This document shows, one piece after another, positions 47,484 to 57,166 of a stretch of 64,000 nucleotides of DNA. How positions within the stretch are numbered: the first letter of the stretch is position 1; every line of letters starts with the position of its first letter. The DNA comes from Tetrapyrgos nigripes. Lineage: Eukaryota; Basidiomycota; Agaricomycetes; Agaricales; Campanellaceae. Where the stretch lies: the NCBI GenBank assembly GCA_013368315.1, contig JAACJM010000009.1, positions 979,758 through 1,043,757 of the forward strand, written 5' to 3'. A model generated the notes under the pieces. It ran no database searches. It worked only from the letters and a program-made list of their open reading frames with translations, and was not told where the DNA came from. Both the position numbers and the translations under genes were made by a program.

Positions 47484-48500
47484 TCAGTACTTGGTATGCC
47501 CTCCTTTGGCCTTCAACACAGCCTCAATCCTTCTAGGCATGCTCCTGATCAATTTCTGACAATCTTCTTCTGTGATTTCATCCCACTTTTCAGCTGCTCT
47601 GTCCCATATTTCCCAAACTCCAGAGGGTGCTGTGTCATATCCATTGAGCTTGTGTTTGAGGGTTGTCCAGAGGTGTTCAATGGGGTTCAGGTCAGGAGAT
47701 TGAGCAGGCCAGCTCATGCAATGGATGTTGTTGTCTTCAAACCACTTGGTGGCCAGTTTTGACTTGTGTTTAGGATCATTGTCTTGCTGAAAAATGGCCA
47801 CCTCTGGATCAACACCCAAAATATCCATGCTCTCCAGAAGGTTGTTCTCCAAAATGTCCACATACTGCTCTGCATTCATCCTGCCCTCCACCTCTGCCAT
47901 GTTTCCAACTCCTTCCCACCCCATACATCCCCACACCATGATATTTCCTCCTCCAAATTTGACTGTTTCCACCACATTTCTCTCTCCCAAGGATTCACCC
48001 TTCCTCCCCCACACATACTGCTGTCCATCTGACCCATATCGATTGATTTTAGTCTCATCTGACCAAATAACCCTTTTCCAGTCATCCACTGTCCAGTTTC
48101 TGTACTTCTGTGCAAAGTTTAAACGAGCCTTCCTGTGAGCTGCAGTGAGTTTGGGCTTCTTCTTCGTTTTAGATGTGTCCACAGCATGCCTGAGAAGGGA
48201 ATTTCGAATGGTTTGGGTGGAGACAGGTTGGTCAAGGAGGGGATTGATGTTTCTGGCCACTTCTGTAGCATTTTCAGCTTTGCCAGTGTTGATTTGTTGG
48301 ATAGCAGCACGTTCATCAGTGGTAGACAGCTTTCTAGGACGCCCTGCTTGATGGTTCTCCTTGTCAGGATACATCTCTTTGGCCAGAGAAGCAATCTTTG
48401 ACTTGGATACCCCAGTTTTAGCAGAGATTTCCCTGGATGAAGCAGAAGTTTGGAGGAGAGAGAGGATATTGTCTTTCTGGGTGGATGTGATGGGTCTCAT
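47484..48500 (-). CDS. Tc1-like transposase (DD34E)
   Basis: From MRPITSTQKDN to KGGHTKY it has about 338 residues, the usual Tc1 transposase length. A paired-like N-terminal DNA-binding half (residues ~10-120; LLQTSASSREISAKTGVSKS, then GRPRKLS) precedes the DDE nuclease: WSDETKINRYG (Asp), IFQQDNDPKH (Asp) and LNPIEHLWTTLK (Glu, exactly 34 residues after the second Asp). It cuts and joins the element at TA sites in the nucleus. The frame is unbroken and could begin upstream at 48590, but the downstream ATG fits family length and lies 34 bp after a TATA box. It is possibly active. Confidence 0.93.
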   Translation of the reverse strand: MRPITSTQKDNILSLLQTSASSREISAKTGVSKSKIASLAKEMYPDKENHQAGRPRKLSTTDERAAIQQINTGKAENATEVARNINPLLDQPVSTQTIRNSLLRHAVDTSKTKKKPKLTAAHRKARLNFAQKYRNWTVDDWKRVIWSDETKINRYGSDGQQYVWGRKGESLGERNVVETVKFGGGNIMVWGCMGWEGVGNMAEVEGRMNAEQYVDILENNLLESMDILGVDPEVAIFQQDNDPKHKSKLATKWFEDNNIHCMSWPAQSPDLNPIEHLWTTLKHKLNGYDTAPSGVWEIWDRAAEKWDEITEEDCQKLIRSMPRRIEAVLKAKGGHTKY

Positions 48501-48533
48501 GATTTGATGAGGGCTATAGAACAACTGGATGCC

Positions 48534-48541
48534 CTTATATA
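48534..48541 (-). promoter_or_regulatory. TATA box of the Tc1 transposase gene
   Basis: TATATAAG on the minus strand is 34 bp upstream of the preferred ATG at 48500. It lies inside the element between the right inverted repeat and the gene. This favours the shorter start. Confidence 0.5.
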
Positions 48542-49369
48542 TGGTCCAGCTGGCAGCTATGATATCATTATGATGTAGCCATTGCATCATTGTACAACTC
48601 CACTTATGATGTCATCTATGAGACATCACATAGTTACAATACTGATTTTGAAGTGGCAACTCAAAAAATTGTCCAAATGACATACCATTTTAAATCAATC
48701 ATATCTCCATGAGTTTTGAGCCAAATAGGACAAATAAAACAGATTATTGTAGCTCTTATCAAGGGCGTTCTGCCCATCACTGACCACATTTCAATATCTC
48801 TACTCAGTATTGCTTAAATTGGCAATCTTTCCAAAAATGCGAAACATGTGGACAATTTTTTGACCCACTGTATTTAAGATACAAATCATCCATGAAAAGT
48901 TTTCCTTGGTTCCGGTTTCCAAGGAATGAGGAACCTGGAGTATAAGCGTCAGCTTGGAAAGAAAAGGAGGAGGAGAAGGAGAAAAGAACTACCTTGCTAC
49001 TGTACTGCAGATCTTCACACAATGGTGTTTCCTTCGCGAGAAAAGACCGATGTGGCGATAGAAGTGCATTCTATCTGCACCAGAGGACGAAACACATTTG
49101 TCTTCAGATATTGTAGCATCGAAACGAATTCGAATGCTAGAGTGGGGGAGAGAGAGAAAGAGCGAGAGGAAGTTCAAGATGGGAGTCAAGACAATAGATT
49201 AGACCCTGACGCAAGTTGATTACTCCTTCCCACATGTGACGCAGAACAATAACGCAGACTCAGACTGTATCCGATGTCGATAATCCTGTAGATAATAGAC
49301 AATGCTAGGAGAAGCACAGCGGGCACCCTGTCATGCAATAGCTTTCGTTGTCACTTTGATATTGAGATA

Positions 49370-49470
49370 AAATCAAGTCATAATTCAGAACTACAAGTCA
49401 CATAATAATACATATTATCGTAACCTTATGTCCCTGTCCGACAGAACCAGCCTTCAACGTTATCAGACCC
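49370..49470. repeat. 3'-flank block shared with 59585-59690
   Basis: AAGTCA-ATAATA, then ATTATCGTAAC, ATGTCCCTGTCCG, CCTTCAA-GTTATCAGAC and CTGCCTC occur in the same order downstream of the CACTA transposase gene. The partner carries an extra ~33-bp segment containing the palindrome CTCATCAACGTGATGAG. Both blocks follow the stop codons of minus-strand genes, suggesting both genes belonged to the same transposon family. Confidence 0.65.
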
Positions 49471-51871
49471 TGCCTCCAAGTCCAACGCTATGCAAGGCAA
49501 CCCACTGATCAAATTGAGGGTATTGCTTGTCTGAGATGTCTAAAGTTTCCTTGGCGGGACCCGATAGTTTGTTGAAGAACGCATCATCGTAGCAGTAATG
49601 AGGTAAACGTTTCACGATCTGGCTAGTAGACTCCTGCTCCGTATAGCGGCGCTTCTTGGATGCAGGAAGGCGCTTGCGGAATCCAATTTGCTTCATCGAC
49701 CGCTCATACGAAGCCGCACCTTGCACGTCAATGTCATGGAGAATGGGGCCGATAGCCTTGTGCCTGTACTTTGGAACAAGAACCTTAAATCCAGCTGGGT
49801 TCTCGTCATCTGTATATTCGGAGGATTGACCGTCAACGTCGAGGTCATCAAGGAGAACTTGCCCAATTCGATGTTCCAGATGATCGTTAACCTCGAGGAG
49901 CTGTTCGACGTGCTCATGACGCTTGTTGAGTTTCTGCGTAGTAAGATAAGCAAACTCAGCAGACTGCAGTGAAAACTGTCTGAAAACTCACCTGTATCTT
50001 GCGGGAGCGAACCCTCATCCTATCATTTGTGTAGTCTTTATACTCTTTTACTTGAGCATCAGCTTCTGCCTCGCTTTCATCTGCACGAGGAAGAGACCTC
50101 TTGTATGCACCCTGGACCTGCACCACGAAACTCCAAATGATAGCTTGCATTACTTCTGACGACAAGTCAACTGTCTTCCCCGCATCGTCTAACGCTCCAA
50201 ATACTGCCGCAGCGATGTTTGAGACAACGATCTTGTTCAATGGGATCTGTTTCCAATTCTCGCCAAAGTAGAGAGAATACTGGAGTGCACCCTGGGGACC
50301 AGCGTGAGTTCCGATAAGGTGACTGAGAGCGATTTCTTCGTCGACAGGTTGATAATCGCTGCTGTGAAGAGTCTTGATCCCGCAAAGCTCCTTGAACTCA
50401 TCGAGGATATCAGTCTTACAACAGTGAGCGTCAGGTCTGGGCAGGCAACAACAAGATATACATACATTCAGCTGTTTCCTGATTTTGGGGGGCAAAGTAT
50501 CATAAGTCGTCTTCTTCAGCTCCATTTATGGCCATAGCTGCCTTGCTTCGTTGCACGCTTCCCACGATGTTTGGCTGCGGACGTGGGTGTCCGTTGCGCA
50601 GTGGCCGGTGGAGTCTGCGAGTTTTGTAGGAGTTGTTTGATATCGCCTGTGAACTCCCAAAAGAGTGCTGCAAACCCAGCCTCTCCAGTGGTCGGAGCAG
50701 CGCTAGTGGGGACGGAATCAGAGGTGGTTGATCTGCTGACAGGAGCGGTTCCCGAATGGCGAGGAGGGGTAGAAGTAACCTGAGGACGATCCATGTCTAC
50801 ATCCCGATCGTCGCCGCGACTCTGAGATGGCTGAGATTGGGACGAGGGTGGCGATTGAGCTGAGTGTTTGGGTTTGGCTCGGAGTGTTTGTATCTCGTTG
50901 TCCTTTTGTAGCTGACAATATCACGTCGTTCAACCTCTATCCAAGCAGGCTAAAGAAGCACTCACCAAGTCCTGCTGGGCTTTTTGCATTTCGGCAGCGA
51001 ATTGAGTGGACTGTTACGAGGTCACATGAGTTGAGGATCAGTCTCGAGCTATGTCTAAGAAAGTTAAGGAGGCACTCACCAAGTCTTGCCGGACTTTTTG
51101 AACATCTTCAGCAAATTGACTCTGCTGATATGAGTTAAGAATCAGTCTCACAGACTGGAGCTGCGGTGAATGCTCACCAACTCTGATATGACCTTTTCCG
51201 ACTGGCTATACAGATTATGGTAGCCCGAAGCGGTCTCTTGAAGAATTTCGTACTGTTGTCGTGCTTCTCGGAGTTGTGATTGCTTGTAAAAAGGACCTAT
51301 TAGTACTACAGAAACGAGAAAAAGAGAAAAAGTAACAAGAGGAAACAACCTGCTTCACGTACCAGTTCATCGTCCACATCCCGCTGCATTGATTCATCCT
51401 GCAAAAGCTCCTTCAGCTTCGATATCTTGCTTCTTTGGCTTCTTTGAGGGCAAGCTCCAGTTTTTCTTTTGCCACGCGCTCCTAAGAACATTGTAAGTCA
51501 CTGGCTATGTGCAGTTGGTAACCACTCACCCTGTCGAAATCTTCTTGGGTCAGTCCTGCCCCAGCGCGAAATTTTTCTCCATGGGGCCCAATGTTCCTGT
51601 CAGGTCCAACTTCGTCATCATTGGCTTCGACTCCGCGTTTACGGGATAAGGGTATGGATTGTCTGTTGGACGGCTGAGTTTCATTCAGATTGTTTTCGTC
51701 AGATGTTGTTGGTCCCATGAAGTATGAGAGAACATTGTATCTTGATGAAGCCGGAGGCAGAGCTGGGAGCTCCTGTGTGGTAAAAAAATCATTTCTCGGT
51801 TTCAGGAGACAATTGTATTCCCATACCTTTGCTCCAGAAGATGAAATGCCAGCGGGGCCATCGTTGTTCAT
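49463..51871 (-). CDS. Large hypothetical coiled-coil gene with duplicated micro-exons; possible frameshifts
   Basis: The likely order is MNNDGPAGISSSGAKVWEYN (exon 1, from 51871), a charged helix ERVAKEKLELALKEAKEA, QDESMQRDVDDELV, two near-identical micro-exons (SQFAEDVQKVRQDL at ~51125-51080; STQFAAEMQKAQQDL at ~51015-50970), then LQKDNEIQTLRA with a Ser/Gln-rich linker. A globular part follows (MELKKTTYDTLPPKIRKQLN, DEEIALSHLIGT, NIAAAVFGALDD). The last exon has KVLVPKYRHKAIG and KRLPHYCYDDAFFNKL, ending GLGGRV. Two single-base gaps in A-runs (near 51430 and 50525) break frame, either real damage or sequence error. The tail resembles proteins commonly linked to Agaricomycete transposons. 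Function unknown. Confidence 0.5.
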
Positions 51872-52305
51872 GATAAAACGTTATTAAAGTAGAAAAATAG
51901 GGTTGAAAAGAAATGGGGTAATGACTGTGGTCGATTTCAGCTGGGGCACCAGGCCGTTGAGGTATAACTGCACGAAGAGGGGTTATTATAAGTAGGTTCT
52001 CAGTACGGAAAATGTGCTACGCACCTGACTTGGTGCAAGAAGACAATTGGAGACTTAGAGAACAAAAAGGGCTGACGAAAGCACCAAATGTCCTCCATTT
52101 TTAGGATCAAAATTCCCTAGAGCGGTAATGAGAGCATGTGGAATCAGTTCTCGAGGTTTGAGCCCTAGAACCTAGAAGCAAGGTGAAGGGACGATAACGA
52201 ATACACGTCTGTCATTTCTCTGACTTGGCACTGGGGAGAGTTGACGCACAATTCCGGCCAGAAGTGTGAATTTGGTTCTGTCCACAAGGTGACCACATAC
52301 ATTGT

Positions 52306-52743
52306 TCAACGTTTTAGAATGAGAACCTCATTATTGATAATGTACGGTACGTTCAACTCTACAATTGAAGCAACTGAGGTAGTTGTTGCCCATGACACTC
52401 CTGGAACCACTGGAGATGAGGAGCAAAGCTGTGAAGCAGCATGTAAGTATTGTTTTCGAAAGCAAAAGCACGATACTGACCACTTCGCGATGACTTGAGC
52501 CTTTTTGGCATCTCCCTTCTGGAGATTGACAATGTTCTGGGCATTCTTCTTGCCAACTCGCATAATGATGATGTCCCCGTGAACGAAAAGAGCTGGATTG
52601 ACAGGGAGGCGTTTGTGTCGTATGAAGAATAACTGAAACCGTGTTTTTCGGTACACCACGTCGGTGTCATGGACATACGGCTGAAGAAATGGCCAAGATT
52701 CTAATTGATGCTCAAGCAACGGCATCCGTTCGACTTGATGCAA
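52306..52743 (-). CDS. Hypothetical protein with conserved-looking core
   Basis: The frame contains VHDTDVVYRKTRFQLFFIRH, KRLPVNPALFVHGDIIIMRV and NIVNLQKGDAKKAQVIAKW. The alternation of hydrophobic strands and charged turns suggests a folded domain. A short intron with donor GTCAGT near 52490 is possible. No family was recognized. The start and 5' exons (up to about 52900) are uncertain. Confidence 0.4.
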   Translation of the reverse strand: MHQVERMPLLEHQLESWPFLQPYVHDTDVVYRKTRFQLFFIRHKRLPVNPALFVHGDIIIMRVGKKNAQNIVNLQKGDAKKAQVIAKWSVSCFCFRKQYLHAASQLCSSSPVVPGVSWATTTSVASIVELNVPYIINNEVLILKR

Positions 52744-53333
52744 CCTGGGCGGCCGTGAGGAGACGGTCGGGACTCGGACAAGATGTTTCGAAGATGTGGT
52801 GGATATCCTGACGGCAACAACATTAAAGACATGGGATGCCTATACCGAATCAGTTGACATGAGTATCGTCGATGAAAGTAAAAACATACATCATTGACAT
52901 TGTATGTGGTACGTGTCATTTTCGTGAAGTTAATGAGTGGAAGATTGAAGCGCAGCCCGCTGCGAGTTCAGGAGAAGGTGGAGGAATATGGGAAGAGGAA
53001 TACGACAAGTCATACCTCTTTGAGAAAATGAGTGACGTGTGCTCAGTGACTAGCGTGAAGATAACAATAAGAACAGCTGCCTCCTTCTCGTTCTTCAGAT
53101 AAGTCAGATGACTAGCATGAAAAGTCAGACGACTAGCGTGAAGATAACAACAAGAGACGCGGTCAAGTGCTATCGATGCGTCGGGACCATCGGATGCGGA
53201 AATTGACGCATTGCGTCATGTTGACTCAGGATCACCAAAAGGACTACACGAAGCTTAAAAGCCCAGCCAGAGAACACGATCATAGACAATTAGGCATAAG
53301 TACTATTGGTCAAAGGGAATGTTGGAGTCGAAA

Positions 53334-54144
53334 TTAGGAAGAACCCTTCTTTCTTGAAGGCCGCCCGTTACCCTGGGATGCACCACCGTCTTTTCCACAA
53401 ACCTCCTCGTCTCCTTGCCTGTCTTTCCCTTTCTCCGTCCTCCTCACCCTGGCTGCTTCTGTATCCTTCATAGTCTTCAACTGATCTCTGAGAAGGAGAT
53501 CGGCACCCCAATGATCTGCATGATCTCTGAATAACTCTATAGCATCCTCTATCTGTAAGACATCAATGATAGCTTGAACAGTACGAAATGCAGCACTGAC
53601 ATGGTTCCTGGCCTTTTCCTTCGCGAGCTGGTTTTGATTGTTCAAGTTCAAGGTCGCGTCAAGATACTTTTTAATCGCTGCTCTGGCAATCCCCTGAATG
53701 AGAGATAAGCGACTACGGAAGGGTAATTGGAGCACGAGTGCTTACCCGATATTCTTTTTGTTGATGCTCATCCCACCCTGCTGTTTTCACCGTGAGCTCC
53801 ATGTTGGCTGGAGGGTGGATCCGTACGACCTCTGCTTGAGAGGAACCTGATGACGTTTCTTCATTGACAGTCAATGCTCCTTCATCATCCAGAGGCGTCA
53901 TGGGTGATGGCGGGCTGTCAGAGGAGGTTGGAGACACGATGCGGATGGGGCTCGGCCCTTTACGTTTCAATGTTGTGTAAGGGTGACATAGAGGCCTCTC
54001 CGGGAGGACTCTATGGATTGAGAGGGACCGAGCGGCACGTCTGGGTATGACCGTAGCATATAGAGGAATGACTTTGGGATGAGCAGTGGTCCTTGGGGAG
54101 AATGTGGAACTAGGTGTGGAGAACTTTGGAGAAGGGAAGGACAT
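53334..54144 (-). CDS. Hypothetical nuclear-type protein, two exons, 252 residues
   Basis: Exon 1 is 54144-53746, the intron 53694-53745 (52 bp, GTAAGC..CATTCAG), exon 2 53693-53334. The first half is disordered, Ser/Pro/Arg-rich with an acidic patch (NEETSSGSSQ). The second half is helical: GIARAAIKKYLDATLNLNNQ, HVSAAFRTVQAIIDVLQIED and HADHWGADLLLRDQLK, with a basic Lys/Arg/Gly tail. No domain was recognized. It is divergently arranged with the WD40 gene, sharing a ~405-bp intergenic promoter region. Confidence 0.55.
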
Positions 54145-54549
54145 TGTGAAGTGTTGTCGTGCACCGGCGCAAAGGGAGTGAAGGAAAGATGTGAGATAAC
54201 CATGATGTACTGCGAGTGTAGACGGAAAGATGCGAAACTGTGATAGACCGCGTGTAGAATTCGAAGGTGCGCGCTTGTTATTGTTCTCTGGTTCCTCGGC
54301 ATGTGAGAAATGTAGAAGGAAAGATGTGAAGTAGCTGCGATAAGGAAGATGTGAAGTAAATGTGATAGACTGCGTGTAGGATTCGAAGGTGCGCGCTTGT
54401 TATTGTTCTCTGATTCCTTCGCACGTGAGAAAACAATAGAGAAAACTGTCCTGGTCATGAGCTGAGAAGTAAAGATAGAGAACTGTCTTGAAGTATGGGG
54501 TGGCCGTTGAAATACAAGAGAAAGAGGTCATGGGTTATCGAATTCCTCA
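54145..54549. promoter_or_regulatory. Bidirectional intergenic region with tandem repeats
   Basis: The sequence GTGATAGAC-GCGTGTA followed by GATTCGAAGGTGCGCGCTTG and TTATTGTTCTCTG occurs at about 54239-54310 and 54360-54430. GGAAAGATGTGA also repeats three times. It separates two divergent genes and probably serves both as promoter. No TATA box was assigned. Confidence 0.5.
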
Positions 54550-56078
54550 ATGACACCTTTCACCTTCACCACCAACTCCAAAACACCAAAAAGCAAGAAC
54601 GGGAAATACAAGCTGCGTGCACTCCTGGCTGGGCACCAGGGCGCAGTAGCATGCGTGACTGCCCATCCACTGGGAAGTCATGTAGCCTCCGGAGGTAAGT
54701 GCACAACTTTTCAGGCAGGAAAGCCTTACAGGTGCATGTAGGCCGAGAGGGGATGCTTGTCTGGAAACTTCAAGACAAGAAACTACTGGGCTCACCAACT
54801 GGGGCTGGTGACCGGGGAGTTACGACTGCTTTAGCATGGATGATTAGACCAGATGATACCGATGATGGGCTGGCGTTTGGGACTGATGATGGATATTTAT
54901 GCATCTGGCGTCGCAGCCGAAAGGAACAGGAGGTAGGCCAGCAACTTCTGCTGAGAGCAATGGGCATTGACTCGACTTGCGATCCTAGTTCACCGAGGTG
55001 TACTGCAACCATCTCGAAGGGGGAGAGAATGGGCAGGAAATAACAGCCATCGCATTCGACACGAGCTCCAGCCAGCTGGCTGTCGTCCATCAGGCTGAGA
55101 TCGTTCACAGATTCGTAGTCGACCCATTGATGAGGCTGACCACAGTAAAATCGACAAGGATCAAGAACCACTGGCCCCAGGCGGTCGGTTTCGGACAGAC
55201 AGCTGCCCGTGGTCCCGAAATCTGGAGTTTCGGAAGAGAGGATGGCGAAATGTGAGTAGATGTGACATGACGTTCTTACAAGCTGACTCACGTTGGAGAA
55301 CAGACATATACTCGATGAAGGAGGGAAAATTACTGTGACAAAGACCACCGGCGTGGTGATGTAAGTGATCTGAAAGAGCGATGTCTTTCTTTCTGAAACT
55401 GCTCAAAAGCGGTGGTGCTGCAATCAGCGTCAAAGACAATGCATATATTCTGGACGATACGTCACAGGGTGTCGCTCTCTACAAACTTTCAGGTGCAGAA
55501 AGACTCAAGACATTTGCTGTGACGACCAACGAACGACGTTCAAGAAATGTTGGCTTCCATGACGGAGGAAAAGCTCTGATCTCCGGAAGCGATCATGGTG
55601 ATGTCTACATTTTTGACCGAAGGACTGGTGAGGTCAACGACATCATCCAGGTTGGGTGTAAAGATTGGGTACAATCCATAACGGTAAGTGACTTTCGGAC
55701 TAAACGGAGTATAATCGTCCCTGAAGCTAGGAGCAGACGACAGAGATGGAGGGTGTACCGATAATAATCATTGGTCGATCGGGGGAAAATTTGGGACAGA
55801 CTGCTCTCCAAGTCTGGGAGAGGGAGACGCCTGCGCCAGAGAGGGAGGGAGTACACCAGGGGAGACTCCTGCAAGACTTCTACTGGTGGCAGGTAATTTG
55901 TGTGTTGTTATCCATTCTTTTTGTCATGCAGAATCTTCCGCCAGTGAGTGTTCTGATTGTTTGACCGTTTCCGTTGCTCAGACCATCTAAACAGGGAGCA
56001 CGCGAATGGATGGAGATTGTGACCGGTCTTGACCTGGGAATAGAGAGCGTAGCTGATCGTGATATTGATACTCTGTAA
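54550..56078 (+). CDS. WD40-repeat protein with C-terminal membrane helix, seven exons
   Basis: Exons: 54550-54694, 54742-54932, 54989-55251, 55304-55360, 55428-55683, 55731-55943 and 55995-56078, giving 402 residues in one uninterrupted frame. WD-type blades are visible: LLAGHQGAVACVTAHPLGSH..LVWKL, ALAWMIRP..DDGYLCIWR, ITAIAFDTSSSQLAVVHQA and GGKALISGSDHGDVYIFDRR. Near the C-terminus, WWQVICVLLSILFVMQNLPP is a likely single membrane segment. The last exon reads GAREWMEIVTGLDL..DIDTL. Such WD40 proteins form scaffolds; this Agaricomycete family has no known role. The last intron and exon are tandemly duplicated downstream. Confidence 0.82.
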
Positions 56079-56317
56079 TGTAGCTCAGAGAAATGGCTGT
56101 ATGCATGATATATATAATGAACTTACTTGATAAAAAGTGAGTGTTCTGATTGTTTGACCGTTTCCGTTGCTCAGAACATCTAAACAGGGAGCACGCGAGT
56201 GGATGGAGATTGTGACCGGTCTTGACCTGGGAAGCGTAGCTGATCGTGATATTGATACTCTGTAATGTAGCTCAGAGAAATAGCTGTATGCATGATATAA
56301 TGAACTTACTCGATAAA
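55944..56317 (+). repeat. Tandem duplication of the WD40 gene's last intron and exon
   Basis: Unit 1 is 55944-56136; unit 2 is 56137 to about 56317. Both start GTGAGTGTTCTGATTGTTTG, keep the acceptor TAAACAG and the exon to GATACTCTGTAATG. Unit 2 lacks 6 bp in frame. A third, weaker similarity (TTGATACTCTGTAATGT) appears near 56430. Confidence 0.85.
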
Positions 56318-56602
56318 CCTGGATCGTAAATCAGGGTTTTGCTCTTCCTCCTGCAGACTTGTTTGTCACGACCCATAACCAGTCGACTGCCACTAGACTT
56401 TGGGAGAGAGAGCGTGGATAGCCTTGAACTTGATACTCTGTAATGTTACTTAGTAAAACCGGCTGGACCTGTGGTATAACGGACTCACCTACATAGTTCT
56501 CCAATAAATTGACGGATTCTTCTAATCTCCAACGGGGCATTCTAGCTGTCCGGATGGAAATCGTGACGTCTTTCCCATGAAAGAAAGTATTCAGGTTGAG
56601 TC

Positions 56603-56780
56603 TACCCGACACGAGTTTCGTGGCAGTCTATCCGGGAAAGAAGGATGAGAGATGAGGAATCGTCGATTTTGGTCTTGATGTGAGCCATGCTAAGAGCGGA
56701 TCTTGGCACAGTGAGCATTTAGGGCGAACCTATAATGCTTGGGACTACCCGACACGAGTTTCGTGGCAGTCTATCCGGGA
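56603..56780. repeat. Direct repeat pair of 36 bp
   Basis: CTACCCGACACGAGTTTCGT.. (36 bp) is identical at 56603-56638 and 56745-56780, followed by GAGAGATGAG in both. The unit contains the small hairpin CACGA-GTT-TCGTG. There is no gene between 56318 and 57166. Confidence 0.75.
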
Positions 56781-57166
56781 AGAGAGAATGAGAGATGAGC
56801 GTATGAGGAGACTTTGCAAACTCTGAACGCGTCTAACTCCGAAAGCGTCTGTTGTTGTTTGGCTGCAGCGTTAACTGGCAAACTGACCCAATTCGCGCCT
56901 TTGACTTCATGCACTTCTTCTCCTCTAGCTCTCATCTTCAAAACTCCGACCGTAGACTGCTGCGCGCAGCTATCCTGATTATAACTTGAATTCGCTTCGA
57001 GTTAATATCCTTGTAACGCAGACTTGCCCTTGGCCGACAGTTTAGGTATGCAGTTTTATTCATCTTTCCGTTATTGCTGCTCATCTTGTACCCATCCTCA
57101 GTCCTTTCACGGTAGGTAGAGCACCAATCTAATCTTGCCAGAACAACACTGAAATTGTCTTCACAG

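Larger units (their letters stand above)
47244..48870 (-). mobile_element. Tc1/mariner transposon, 1627 bp, apparently intact
   Basis: It starts CAGTGGGTCAAAAAATTGTC and ends with its complement. The terminal inverted repeats are about 210 bp (47244-47453 and 48661-48870) with roughly a dozen differences. TA dinucleotides at 47242-47243 and 48871-48872 form the target duplication. The empty site CTGATATTTAAG survives in the paralogous unit at about 46727-46738. One full transposase gene lies inside. Confidence 0.95.
46501..49185. repeat. Segmental tandem duplication of ~510 bp, second copy carrying the Tc1 element
   Basis: Unit 1 is 46501-47010. Unit 2 runs from 47011 to about 49185 and contains a 1.63-kb insertion. 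Outside the insertion the units agree closely (GTGAGA-GGTCCTCTTCCTGCT at the start, GAGAGGAAGTTCAAGATGG at the end). Confidence 0.88.

Noticed and set aside
47496..48401. Plus-strand frames within the Tc1 element
   Set aside because: Antisense to the transposase gene.
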